Assembly (NCBI RefSeq): GCF_014023275.1
Contig: NZ_CP054698.1
Span: forward strand, 1,178,001 to 1,242,000
Length of the DNA stretch: 64,000 nucleotides
Direction: 5' to 3'
DNA from: Nostoc edaphicum CCNP1411
GTDB taxonomy: Bacteria > Cyanobacteriota > Cyanobacteriia > Cyanobacteriales > Nostocaceae
Part shown: positions 49,591-60,500 of the stretch, piece after piece
Numbering within the stretch: position 1 is the first letter of the stretch
Layout of the letters: each line of letters starts with the position of its first letter
Notes under the pieces: model-generated
The model's input: the letters and a program-made list of their open reading frames with translations, nothing else
Databases searched by the model: none
What the model was told of the DNA's origin: nothing
Position numbers and translations under genes: made by a program

Positions 49591-50958
49591 TCATTTAACC
49601 CACACGGTTTTGACATTGACAAACTCATGTATACCTTGGATACTCAATTCTCTGCCATATCCAGAACGCTTAATACCACCAAAGGGCAATCGGGGATCGG
49701 ATTTGACCATACTGTTGATAAACACGGCACCTGCTTCGATTTCCTCAACCAAGCGATCGCTCTCTTGGCTATTGGTTGTCCAAGCACTCGCACCTAAGCC
49801 AAAGGGTGAGTCATTAGCAAGTTTAATGGCAGCATCGATATCTGGAACCCGGAATAGCAAAGCTACTGGGCCAAAAAATTCTTCTTTTGCAATTGGTGTG
49901 TCAGACGGGATATCTATGATAATCGTTGGCGGATAAAAGTTCCCTGGACGATCTGATAAAGGATGTCCACCGGTGAGGACTTTACCACCCCTGCTGATGG
50001 CACTTTGCACTTGTTGGTTTAAATCCTGGAGAATACCAGGTGTAGCCAGTGGGCCTAAATCGGTATCTGGTTGCATGGGATCGCCTACTTTCAGCGTCTC
50101 AAATTTTTCTAAAAGCAATTTTTCAAATTTGTCTGCGATCGCTTCTGCGACAATAAAACGTTTTGCTGCAATACATGATTGCCCGTTATTCAACATCCGC
50201 GCTGTAGTAGCTGTGACAACTGCTGTCTCTAAGTCAGCACTTTCTAACACAATAAACGGGTCACTTCCTCCCAATTCCAAAACTGTTTTTTTGATTTGTT
50301 TGCCGGCGGCGACGGCGAGGGATATGCCTGCTGGTTCGCTTCCTGTCAAGGTGGCAGCTTTTACCCGTTCATCAGCCATTAAATCGGCAACTTTAGCAGC
50401 GCCGATTAACAGAGTTTGAAACGCACCTTCAGGAAAACCTGCACGTCGGATAATATCTTCAATTGCCAAGGCGCACTGCGGCACATTGGAAGCGTGTTTG
50501 AGTAAGCCGACATTCCCCGCCATTAGTGCCGGTGCGGCAAAACGAAAAACTTGCCAAAAGGGGAAATTCCACGGCATCACCGCGAGGATTGCACCCATTG
50601 GTTGATAACGTACAAAACTCTGGCTGGCATCAGTTTTTACACTGACATCAGCTAGAAAACTAGGGGCGTGTTCGGCATAGTAGCGACAGACGACGGCGCA
50701 TTTTTCGACTTCCGCGATCGCAGCTTTAAATGGCTTACCCATTTCCAGAGTCATCAACTTAGCAAATTCTGCTTTGTCTTGCTCTAAAATATCAGCAGCT
50801 TTTTGCAGCCAGTGCGATCGTTGAGAGAAACTAGTCTGACGATACTGTTCAAAAGCCTGATTAGCCAAATCGAGTTTAGCGGCAATTTCTGCATCATTGA
50901 GCGCCTCAAAGGTTTTCAGCGTCTCCCCAGTGGCGGGATTAATAGTGGCGATCGCCAT
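49591..50958 (-). CDS. gabD: Succinate-semialdehyde dehydrogenase
   Basis: Oxidises succinic semialdehyde to succinate with NAD(P). ALDH superfamily motifs: MPWNFPFWQVFRFAAPALMA, TGSEPAGISLAVAAGKQIKK, catalytic Glu LELGGSDPFIVLE, catalytic Cys NNGQSCIAAKRFIV, and EEFFGPVALLFRV and LPFGGIKRSGYGRELS. The length of 455 residues fits short-form SSADH. Start ATG at 50958 with a strong GGGAGG; an ATG at 51018 would add 20 unrelated residues. It precedes the 2-oxoglutarate decarboxylase-like gene by about 107 bp on the same strand, consistent with the variant TCA-cycle bypass known in cyanobacteria. The gene symbol is by function, not orthology. Confidence 0.88.
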   Translation of the reverse strand: MAIATINPATGETLKTFEALNDAEIAAKLDLANQAFEQYRQTSFSQRSHWLQKAADILEQDKAEFAKLMTLEMGKPFKAAIAEVEKCAVVCRYYAEHAPSFLADVSVKTDASQSFVRYQPMGAILAVMPWNFPFWQVFRFAAPALMAGNVGLLKHASNVPQCALAIEDIIRRAGFPEGAFQTLLIGAAKVADLMADERVKAATLTGSEPAGISLAVAAGKQIKKTVLELGGSDPFIVLESADLETAVVTATTARMLNNGQSCIAAKRFIVAEAIADKFEKLLLEKFETLKVGDPMQPDTDLGPLATPGILQDLNQQVQSAISRGGKVLTGGHPLSDRPGNFYPPTIIIDIPSDTPIAKEEFFGPVALLFRVPDIDAAIKLANDSPFGLGASAWTTNSQESDRLVEEIEAGAVFINSMVKSDPRLPFGGIKRSGYGRELSIQGIHEFVNVKTVWVK

Positions 50959-51198
50959 TACCTGACCTCCCGTTAAAAAATAGCTTGACTGTTGGCTTCC
51001 TAGTGTTACACAGATCAATTCTGGAAGCTACACCCAAATTTTAGACTTTTAACCAAAAATTAGTTGCTGAATATTACAATCTCGCAATTATTTTGGAAAT
51101 AAAATATACAACTTGACTATGTATTTATGTTGATAAATTTGTCATTAGTTATTAGTCCTTTGTTAGGGCGCCAGCGGCAAAACTCAGTAAAAGCGCCC

Positions 51199-51275
51199 AA
51201 TGACAAATGACCAATGACAAATGACCAATGACAAATAACTAATGACCAATGACAAATAACTAATGACCAATCATT
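51199..51275. repeat. AATGACA heptamer STRR overlapping the cyclase stop
   Basis: About eleven AATGACA/AATGACC/AATAACT heptamers. Its right end encodes the last residues (MIGH) and the stop codon of the adenylate cyclase on the minus strand, so the repeat defines the present C-terminus of that protein. Confidence 0.88.
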
Positions 51276-52900
51276 GTTGGTACTGGCTGCAAATTTGTCT
51301 GGTAAACCTTTACTAATCGATCAATGCCCTTGAAACGATAATCTCCCATTTCCTGGAAGTCTGAGGGTTGTGAAAGCATTTTATGGGTGGCTTCACTAAT
51401 CACGCATTCACTAGGGGGACAAACTGCTTCCATACGAGCCGCAAGATTAATTGTCGCGCCTAATGCCGTATAGTCTACCCTTTGGGAACTACCGACATCT
51501 CCCACAACAGCCTTACCGCTATTAATCGCAATACGTAATTGCAGGGGTTCGTGCCAAAAACCATTGGCATTAAGATGTTCGAGACGAGTGAGCATTCCCT
51601 TTGCAGCAGTAACAGCGCGATCGGCGTGATCTAGTTGTGGTTCGGGAGCGCCAAAAAATGCCATGATACAATCGCCAATATACTTATCTAAAGTGCCGCC
51701 GCAAGTAAAAACTTCTTTGAGCATTTCTTCAAATAAATTATTTAATAATTTAGCGATCGCAGTTGGTGTTAACCGTTCAGAAATTGCCGTAAAGCCAACC
51801 AAATCTGCAAACAAAATACTGATTTCACTCTCGGCGGGAGCTAAACGACCACCCGGTAATCCGCCTACAGAGATTAACTGTTGTACAACTGCGGGAGAAT
51901 GATAGCGTTCTAGTCGGTGACGAATCATCTCTTCAGTTTTGAGTTTCTCTACCAGTAGCCAACGCTGCACGCTCGAAGCCACAAGGTTTGCTAAAGCTGA
52001 AAAAAAGCTGAGTTCTTCTTCACCTTCATTTGCCCAATGGTAAGAAGAAAGATTGGCGTCGGCATACAGTACGCCCACAACTTTATTTTCATCCCATAAA
52101 GGCACTGCCATCGCGCTGCGAATGCCTTTGACCAAAATACTCTGTTCACTAGCAAACCGTTCATCTTGATGAGTATCGGCGGTTTGAATGACGACTTTTT
52201 CTTCAAATACCTTTTGACAAATACTCCGACTAATCCAACTACCATCAGAGGCGAGATTTTTTTGTTGGGAAGCGTTTCTAGTGGCAGCATTTACTAATTC
52301 CAACTGGCCGCAACCATTGACATCAATTAATAATGCCAAGCGATCGATACTATCAAGATAACGAAAAACTACTTGCTGCACCTGAGAAAAAATTTCTTCT
52401 ATAGACGCCGCCGCACAGAGATTTTTCGCTATGTCCACTAAGTCTTTGAGACGGGCAATAGTTTTGTCTTTATTGTTGATGTTGCCATCTTTGCTATCAG
52501 CGGCGATCCATTGCTGTTGTAATTGTTCAACATTGTGAAGAATTGTTCTTTGCTCATTATTATCCGATGTTCCGAGATATTCAGGCGTCGGTTGAAAAAC
52601 AGGGCTTGTCAGCAGCACTACCAGGCTAACATTGCCCAGCCAAATGATATCGCCGTGATGTAACTCTTGGGGAAAGTTAACAAGATATTTATTGACTTGC
52701 GTCCCGTTTTTGCTGCCCAGATCCTCAATAGTCCACACACCGTCAGCCGTTTTCACCAGGCGAGCATGGTTGCGGGATACTCCAGCAAAAGGTAAGTACA
52801 AGTTACATTCCGGCAAACGACCAATTGTAAATATATCTTGGTCAACTGCGATCGTTGTCTCGGTATCTCCCTCTTGTAGGCGTAACGTGAGTTCAGTCAT
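51260..52900 (-). CDS. Class III adenylate cyclase with FHA and GAF domains
   Basis: Makes cAMP from ATP. N-terminal FHA phosphothreonine-binding domain (about 20-95: IFTIGRLPECNLYLPFAGVS, RNHARLV, LGSKNGTQVNKY), GAF domain (about 165-310: NLCAAASIEEIFSQVQQVVF, RSAMAVPLWDENKVVGVLYA), then the catalytic domain (about 340-530). Metal-binding Asp residues lie in ILFADLVGFT and KYIGDCIMAFFG. The Lys (TLDKYIGD) and Asp (RVDYTALG) pair selects adenine, and NLAARME supplies the transition-state Asn/Arg. All key residues are there, so activity is expected. Similar multi-domain cyclases are known from Anabaena. Start ATG at 52900. Transcribed alone toward the SSADH locus. Confidence 0.9.
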   Translation of the reverse strand: MTELTLRLQEGDTETTIAVDQDIFTIGRLPECNLYLPFAGVSRNHARLVKTADGVWTIEDLGSKNGTQVNKYLVNFPQELHHGDIIWLGNVSLVVLLTSPVFQPTPEYLGTSDNNEQRTILHNVEQLQQQWIAADSKDGNINNKDKTIARLKDLVDIAKNLCAAASIEEIFSQVQQVVFRYLDSIDRLALLIDVNGCGQLELVNAATRNASQQKNLASDGSWISRSICQKVFEEKVVIQTADTHQDERFASEQSILVKGIRSAMAVPLWDENKVVGVLYADANLSSYHWANEGEEELSFFSALANLVASSVQRWLLVEKLKTEEMIRHRLERYHSPAVVQQLISVGGLPGGRLAPAESEISILFADLVGFTAISERLTPTAIAKLLNNLFEEMLKEVFTCGGTLDKYIGDCIMAFFGAPEPQLDHADRAVTAAKGMLTRLEHLNANGFWHEPLQLRIAINSGKAVVGDVGSSQRVDYTALGATINLAARMEAVCPPSECVISEATHKMLSQPSDFQEMGDYRFKGIDRLVKVYQTNLQPVPTMIGH

Positions 52901-53272
52901 GAGTGTGATAGATCCATTGAGGCTAGAGGTGCAAAGCTGTGAGGTAAGTTATACCCTACAGGTTAACCTTCACCTTTTCTTTATGACACTGTTAACTGCA
53001 TTCCGACAACTGTATGTGACAGATATTACATTGAATGAGGCAATTTTGCTGGAGGTTCAGTTCAGAGTGTTTGAATCCTTTGGTGAAGAGGAGCCACCAA
53101 ATTTTCAATTTTGCCAGCCAGACCAGCGCGGTGAGTTCTCCTGCCTTTCTTGATAAAACCCTCAGAAAGGGAGCACATCTATCATTGGTATCAACTTAAG
53201 CCAAAACCCAGCTATCATCTAAGATTGATTGTGATTTGAGCAGAAAGGCTGCATAGTTTTGCCCTATCTATT
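52901..53272. other. Gap upstream of the adenylate cyclase with a solo MITE end
   Basis: CATTGGTATCAACTTAAGCC at 53185-53204 matches the terminal repeat of the 15-kb and 47.5-kb elements with one mismatch, but no opposite end is nearby. A 56-codon plus-strand frame (52983-53153; MTLLTAFRQLYVTDITLNEA) lacks a ribosome site and a family, and is only a weak gene candidate. The cyclase promoter should be in the left part. Confidence 0.55.
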
Positions 53273-54127
53273 TTAAAGCTTGATGCGAGAAAACTGCGAT
53301 AACGCATTACGCGCGAGAGGAGTGACTGGTCGATAATCTTTACTCACAAGAAAATCTGGTCGGGGATTTTGAACTGGTAAGGGAATATTTTCAATACTAT
53401 TATAAGTAATAATCACAGTAGAACGCCCAAACGGAGAGATATTATTTGATGAGGCATGTACAATATTGCTATCAAAAAATAATACGGAGCCAGCTACAGC
53501 TTTTATAAAAGTAATTCCATACTTTGATACTAAATCAACAACTAATTCCTGGCTCAAAGAATACTTCAAATTAGCACTAAAACTTGATACCCATGCAGGG
53601 TTATCACCAGAACTATTAGTATTTGTATTTTTCACTCTAGGATTATCAGCCGTAATATCAATCATCTCTTCTTTGTGGGAACCAGGGATAAGAAATAGCG
53701 GCCCATTAAACTCGTTCATATCATCTAATAGACACATAGCATTGACTACTTGTGGTCTTTGCATTCCATCCTCCTTACGCCAATAGATATAGTCTTGATG
53801 CCATTTCCAAATATCACCAGTAAATGCTGCCTTAAGATTTACTTTGAATTGATATATATATACTTGATTGCCAACTATTTGCATAGCAGGCTCAACAATG
53901 AATGGATGTCGTGTTAGGCAATTGAAAACATCATTGTTACTATGTGAACCGTGAAGTGAACGTATAGTCTTACCATCTTTCTCAAGAATCTTCTTTGGTG
54001 AGTTCTCTGTAGATAAAGCAGATAATTCTGCTTTCATAATTTCGACTTCAGTCCGAGAAAAGTATTCTGATAACAAAAGAAATCCTTTATTTTTGTAGAT
54101 TGATAATTGTTCTTCTGTTAGATACAT
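53273..54127 (-). CDS. PhyH-family Fe(II)/2-oxoglutarate dioxygenase (EctD-like)
   Basis: The protein should hydroxylate a small substrate using 2-oxoglutarate and O2. The iron ligands are visible: H-x-D in WKWHQDYIYWRKEDGM (about residue 115) and a distal His in DSNIVHASSNN, with an Arg downstream (SPFGRSTVIITYN) for 2-oxoglutarate. The phrase WHQDYIYWRKEDGM plus NGPLFLIPGSHKEEM is shared with ectoine hydroxylases and several amino-acid hydroxylases from peptide pathways. 284 residues is normal. It lies downstream of, and in the same direction as, the NRPS gene (397-bp gap), so it probably hydroxylates an amino acid or peptide of that pathway, for example a proline or leucine residue (inference). 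ATG at 54127. Confidence 0.82.
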   Translation of the reverse strand: MYLTEEQLSIYKNKGFLLLSEYFSRTEVEIMKAELSALSTENSPKKILEKDGKTIRSLHGSHSNNDVFNCLTRHPFIVEPAMQIVGNQVYIYQFKVNLKAAFTGDIWKWHQDYIYWRKEDGMQRPQVVNAMCLLDDMNEFNGPLFLIPGSHKEEMIDITADNPRVKNTNTNSSGDNPAWVSSFSANLKYSLSQELVVDLVSKYGITFIKAVAGSVLFFDSNIVHASSNNISPFGRSTVIITYNSIENIPLPVQNPRPDFLVSKDYRPVTPLARNALSQFSRIKL

Positions 54128-54524
54128 ATTAAACCCTTTGATCTGTGAACAATTAAAATTTAACTCTTTTAAGCTTTAGGGACATTGCCAGGAACACTTA
54201 AATAGTTTTAATCATTGTTTATGGGTTAAATTACTCAAAAGTCTTAAAGTTTTCATAAATATTTTAAGCATTACTTAATAATAATTATAAAGTTTACATC
54301 TGATTTTTAAAATATACGTATCAGCATGGCAAGGCTAAAATATTGCAATTGCAAAAAAATGTAGGTTCGGTGAAGAATGTAGCAAGATCGCCCAAGGTAA
54401 CCCAATATTGATCTAATTTCTCTATTTACCATGCCAGTAGGGTGCATTATGCTTCGCTAACACACTCTACATGTATTTCAATCAAATATTATTCCTAGAT
54501 AGCCAAACTCTTCACAACAATTGT
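54128..54524. other. 397-bp AT-rich gap between NRPS and dioxygenase
   Basis: No ORF or RNA gene seen. About 54433-54475 holds a fragment of a dispersed repeat (TAGGGTGCATTATGCTTCGC, then TAACACACTC). The dioxygenase may have its own promoter in the right-hand, AT-rich part rather than depend on NRPS readthrough. Confidence 0.5.
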
Positions 54525-57500
54525 CTACAATACAAATTCTGTATTTAAAAATCCGCTACTTTGAAAATAAGCTAAATATTTACTGATTAATTCAGTATCC
54601 ATTGATGGATTGGAGATGGAAGTATCAGCAATTGCCTCAAGGGTATTGCAACAGTCTAAATCAGGAGTGTTTTGATATAGTTGCCATGCAGTCACCCCTT
54701 CATGAACTTTTTCAGTTAACATGGGGATGAGAGGAAATAACGAATTTTCTTGAGAGTATCGAGCTTGATTAATTAAATCGTTTGTCCATTCTTCATAAGA
54801 CACTTTTTTCAGATGGTATCCACAAGTTGATATCAGTTCAAATAATCTAGCTAAATCAATATTTTGCGATGCCAAAGGAACTAGATGAAATGCCTTTCCT
54901 AAAGATTCTTTCCTTGTAGATATTTGGACAATAGCTTTACTGGCATAATCAACAGTAATTAAATCTTGTTTTTGATTGACTAAATCGGGAAAACTCCCTA
55001 ATTGAATACAACCTTTGATCAATCTAGATATGTAGTCATCTGTATTAGTTACACCAGTATGCGGATGACCCATTAAAAATCCCGATCTAATAACTGTTAT
55101 GGGGATACCTCTAGATTTCGCAATCCAAACAAGTTTTTCAGCTACCCATTTACTTTGTATATAACCAATATCTTGATAAAGATAAGTTTCACTACGATCA
55201 ATATCATCGTCCTCATAAAGGACGTTCAATCTATTAAAACAAGCAATTGTGCTAAAAATAGCAATTGTTGAGATGTAGTGTAGTGGCTTAAGTTGACCAT
55301 GACATGCCAATCTCAGAACTTCTTGAGTGCCAAGAACATTTGCCGCCTTCATTAGAGAATATGGTTTAGCAAAGCCGACTTCAGCACCACTGTGATAAAT
55401 AACATCAATCTGCTCTGCTAGCCTCTCAAATTGCTCTGAAGAAAGTCCTAAACAAGGTTGATCTAAATTTCCTGGTATTGCAATAATTCTTGAGCTTTGG
55501 TTTGCGTCCCATATTAAATATTTTTCTAGGTTTTTCTGCAACCTTCTCAGACCTTCACTTTCATTATCAGCACGCACAAGGCAATATATTTTCGCCTCTG
55601 TTTGCTGCAACAATTCATGTAGTAAGAAAGCACCGAGAAAGCCGGTAGCACCTGTTAAGAAAATATGCTTTGGCTGACTGATATCTTTAGCAAGTACTCC
55701 TTGGGAATAGATGTTTGAATCAAGTACAGCTTCAGCTTTGAAACTAATAACATTATTGAGAGCAGCATTTCCTTCGTGATCTAATTTCTCAACTATCTGG
55801 CACAGTCCTTCTATAGTCTGCTGCTCAAAAATACATCTTACAGGCATCTGTACTTGAAAAGTTTCTCGCACATATATCATTAACTGCGCTGCTAATAGGG
55901 AATTACCGCCAAGTTCAAAGAAATTATCTTGAATACCCAGATTATCAATGCCAAGTATCTTAGTCCAGATACCGACCATTTTTTCCTCAGTAGGAGTACG
56001 AGGTGTAATTAATGCTACTTCTAGAATGGGTCTGGATTGATCGGGAGTAGGTAATGTTCGACGATCTAACTTCCCACTGGGTGTTAGTGGTAACTTCTCC
56101 AAACATACAAAAGCTGTAGGTAACATATATTCTGGTAGCTTTTGTTTGAGAAAGTGGCGGAGTTCTAATGTAAATTGGCTGTCATTCTCATATTGTTGAT
56201 TTGGCACTACGTAAGCGACCAAACGCTTTTGTCCAGGTACATCTTCCCGATCTATAACAACACTTGTTTTGACAGAGGGATGTTGTGCTAGTAAAGCTTC
56301 AATCTCTCCTAGTTCGATTCGGAAGCCGCGAATTTTCACTTGATGATCGATACGACTGAGATATTCGATATTGCCATCTGGTAGATAACGTGCTAAATCC
56401 CCTGTTTTATATAATTTTGAATTCTCAAAGGGGTTGGGAATGAACCGAGCATCTGTAAGATCCAAGCGGTTGAGATAGCCACGTGCTATACCAATACCAC
56501 CAATATAGAGTTCTCCAGGCACACCTATAGGAACAGGTTGTAATTGAGAATCCAATAGATACATTTGACTGTTAGCAATCGGTCGTCCAATGGGGGGCAA
56601 AATCGACCAATCTGTAGGTGAATTTGTGAGGGTAAAGGCAGTCACAACATGAGTTTCCGATGGGCCATAGTGGTTGTGGAGAGTACAGTTAGGTAATTGG
56701 CGAAATAAATATGCGATCGCATCTGTAATGCGTAACTGTTCTCCAGCCGTAATCACTTCGCGCAAACTACAGGGTACTATGCCTTCTATCCTTGACATTT
56801 CGGCTAATTGTTGCAAAGCGACATACGGTAGGAACAAGCGCTCAATCCCTTCTCGGTTCAGAAATTGCAGCAGTTGTGTGGGTTCACGCCGTAATGATTC
56901 CGAAATCAATACCAATGTCCCGCCTGTAGTTAAGGTGGCAAAGATTTCTTGGAAGGAAACATCAAAGCTAATCGGTGTATATTGCAGTGTTTTGCTACCA
57001 AAGCCAACTGTGGAAGTTTGCGATTGCCAAGCAATTAAGTTGACTAAGGGACGGTGCGGCATCGCTACACCTTTTGGTTTGCCAGTAGAACCGGAAGTGT
57101 AGATAACATAAGCTAAATTGTCAGGATGGATATTAATATCCAGGTTATCTTGGGCTTGAGTAGCAATATTCTCCCAGTCTCTATCCAGACAGACAATACT
57201 AGCTTGATGTTCGGGAAGCTGCTCCAATAAACTTTGTTGGGTTAATAGCACTGTTACTTGAGAGTCTGTCAGCATTAAGGATAAACGCTGCTGTGGATAG
57301 GCGGTATCTAGAGGTACATAAGCTCCACCGACTTTGAGAATCGCTAATAGAGCTACGATCATCTCTAGCGATCGCTCTACACAAATCCCTACTAATACAT
57401 CCGGCCCGACACCTAAAGTTTGTAAATGACGGGCTAATTGATTGGCTCTGCCATTCAATTTGTGATAAGTTATTTGCTGTTCTGCAAAAATTGCTGCTAC

Positions 57501-60500
57501 AAAATCAGGCTCGCACTCTACTTGCGCTTCAAATAGTTGGTGAATGCAACTTTGCTCAGGGTAATCTGCTTGAGTTTGATTCCATTCCACTAATAATTGT
57601 TGGCGCTCAGTAGTTGTTAATAGGGGTAAATCTGCAACTTTCTGGTCGGGATTAGCAACGATACCTGCAACTAAAGTCTGAAAATTTTCCCCGATGCGAG
57701 AGATGGTAGCAGCATCAAATAAATCGGTACTGTACTCAAACCAACCACTAATCCCATCTGGTGTTTCAAATAATTCTAAGAACAGATCGAACTTGGCTGT
57801 GCCATTGTGTTCTAAGCGATGGTTAATGGTCATACCAGAAAGTTCTATCGCTGGTATGGGTACATTTTGCAGAGCAAAGCCGATTTGGAACAGGGGATGA
57901 CGGCTCAAATCTCGTTGTGGTTCTAGTTCCTCTACCAGTTTTTCAAAGGGTAGGTCTTGATGAGCATAGGCTTCTAAGGTCACTTCTCGCACTTGCTTGA
58001 GCAACTGGCGAAAAGTTGGAGAGTCAGAAAAATTACTGCGTAGTATTAAGGTGTTAACAAAAAATCCAATTAAATTCTCAATTTCCTGATAGTGACGGTT
58101 GGCAATTACCGAACCGACTGGGATATCTGCGCTACTCGTATAACGGAATAACAATGTTTGGAACGCTGCTAAGAGCGTCATAAATAAAGTAACTCCCTCC
58201 TGCTGACTGAAGCGAGTTAGTGTCTCACTGAGAGATTTGGAAAGTGCTAAAGGTTGACGCGTCCCGCGATAGGTTTGGATTGCTGGTCGGGGGCGATCGC
58301 TTGGCAACTGTAAAATAGGTAAATCTGCTAACTGCTGCTTCCAATAGTCTAGTTGCTCTGATAATACTTTTCCTTGCAACCATTGCCGTTGCCAAAGAGC
58401 AAAGTCTGCATACTGAATCGGAAGTTCAACAAGGGGAGAAGGTTGACCATTAACAAAGGCTTGATATAGCAGTCTTAGTTCTCGGAAAAATGTACCGACA
58501 GACCAACCATCAAAAACAATATGGTGAATATTCAAAAGCAGTATATATTCTTCTGCACCTAACTGTAAAAGGGTGGTTCGTACTAGCGGCCCGTCATTGA
58601 GGTTAAAAGGTCGTTGGCACTCCTCAATTGTTAATCGCTGGATTTCTGTGTCTTTTTGCGAGTCAGACAACAATCTCAAATCTATTAAATGCAGAGATAC
58701 AGTTAGGGTAGGAGCAATAATTTGTACTGGCTGCCCATCTAAGAAAGTAAAAGTGGTGCGTAAAACTTCATGGCGGCGAATAATTTCGTTGATGCTCTGT
58801 TCTAAGGCACTTAAATTTACTTGACCAACAAGGTGAAAAGTCTGCGGTAAGTTGTATAAAGGATTGCCGGGTAAGAACTGCTCAAGAAACCATAATCGCT
58901 GCTGGGCAAAGGAAAGAGGCAAGTTTTGGTTGCGCGTTACAGGTACAATTGCTTGAGTGTGCCATTCCAGATTTTGCTTAAGTTGTGTCTCAATACTTTC
59001 CGCCAAGCTGGCAATAGTAGGTGCATCAAATAAACCCCGCAATGGTAAATCTAATTGATAGGTATCTCGAACACGAGAAATTACCTGAGTTGCTAGCAGT
59101 GAGTGTCCCCCAATCTCAAAAAAGTTATCGTAGACACTAATCTGCTCCAATCGCAAAACTTCCACCCAAATTTTTGCTAGTACTTCCTCAACGATGGTAC
59201 GAGGTGAGACAAAATCTTGCTCTAAATTCCGTCCAGTGCGATCGGGTGCTGGTAAGGAACGACGATCTACTTTCCCGTTAGGTGTTAGTGGTAATGCATC
59301 TAAAATTACGAAACTGGAAGGCATCATATAATCTGGTAACTTCTGTTTGAGAAATTTACGCAGATTACTACTTATTGTGCGTACTTGCTCTGGAATGAAG
59401 CTACAGACAACATAACCGACTAAATATTTATTTCCAGGCACATCCTCACGCGCTATGACTACGGCTTCACGCACATCAGGATGCTGCAACAGCATTGCTT
59501 CAATTTCCCCCAACTCAATGCGGAAGCCGCGAATCTTCACTTGCTGGTCTATCCGACCCAGGTATTCAATATTCCCATCTGGTAAGTAGCAAGCTAAGTC
59601 ACCTGTTTTATATAAACGGTGCGATTTCGCATCAGGATTGAGAATGAAGCGTTCACTAGTCAGATCAGGTCGATTGAGATAACCCCTAGCTAAACTATCG
59701 CCACCAATATAAAGCTCTCCCGGAACACCGATAGGAACTGGCTTTAACTCTGCATTGAGGATGTAGATTTGGGTGTTAGCTATGGGACGACCGATAGACG
59801 GATAAGTTGGCCAGGAATCAGGATTTTGATCTAATGTCAAAGCTGTTACTACATGGGTTTCTGATGGCCCGTAGTGATTATGAAATGAGCAGTGTGGCAG
59901 CGATTTGAATAATTTGACAATGGCTGGGGTGATTTGCAGTTGCTCACCTGTGGTAGTAACTTCTTTTAAACTAGTAAATAATTCCAAGTGAGATACAGCC
60001 ATTTCTGCCATTTGCTGTAATACGACAACAGGCAGGATAACTTTTTCAATCTCTTGACTCTGAATAAAGCGAGCTAAAGCTGTGGTGTCCCGACGCAAGT
60101 TTTCTGAGATGAGAAACAAAGTTCCTCCTGAAGACCAAGTAGCAAACATCTCATGAAAGCTGGCATCAAAGCTCAAAGAGGCAAATTGCAGGGTACGAAC
60201 ACCTGTTAATAGTGAGTTTAGATGCCATTGCAGTAAATTCACTAAAGGACGGTGAGCTAAACAGATGCCTTTCGGTGTGCCTGTGGAACCAGAAGTGTAG
60301 ATGATATAGGCTAAATTCTCTGGTGTTACTTCACTAGAGGGATTTTCCTGACTGTATTGGTCTATCTTGTCCCAGTCGGTATCTAAACAGATAATCTGCG
60401 CTTTGGTTTCAGGAAGCTCTGTTAATAGTTGTTGTTGAGTGAGTAGTATTGATACTTGAGTATCCTCAAGGATAAAGGCTAGGCGTTCCTTGGGATACGC

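Noticed and set aside
52983..53153. 56-codon frame starting MTLLTAFRQLYVTDI upstream of the cyclase
   Set aside because: Reasonable composition, but no ribosome binding site and no known homologue; could be the end of a decayed gene.
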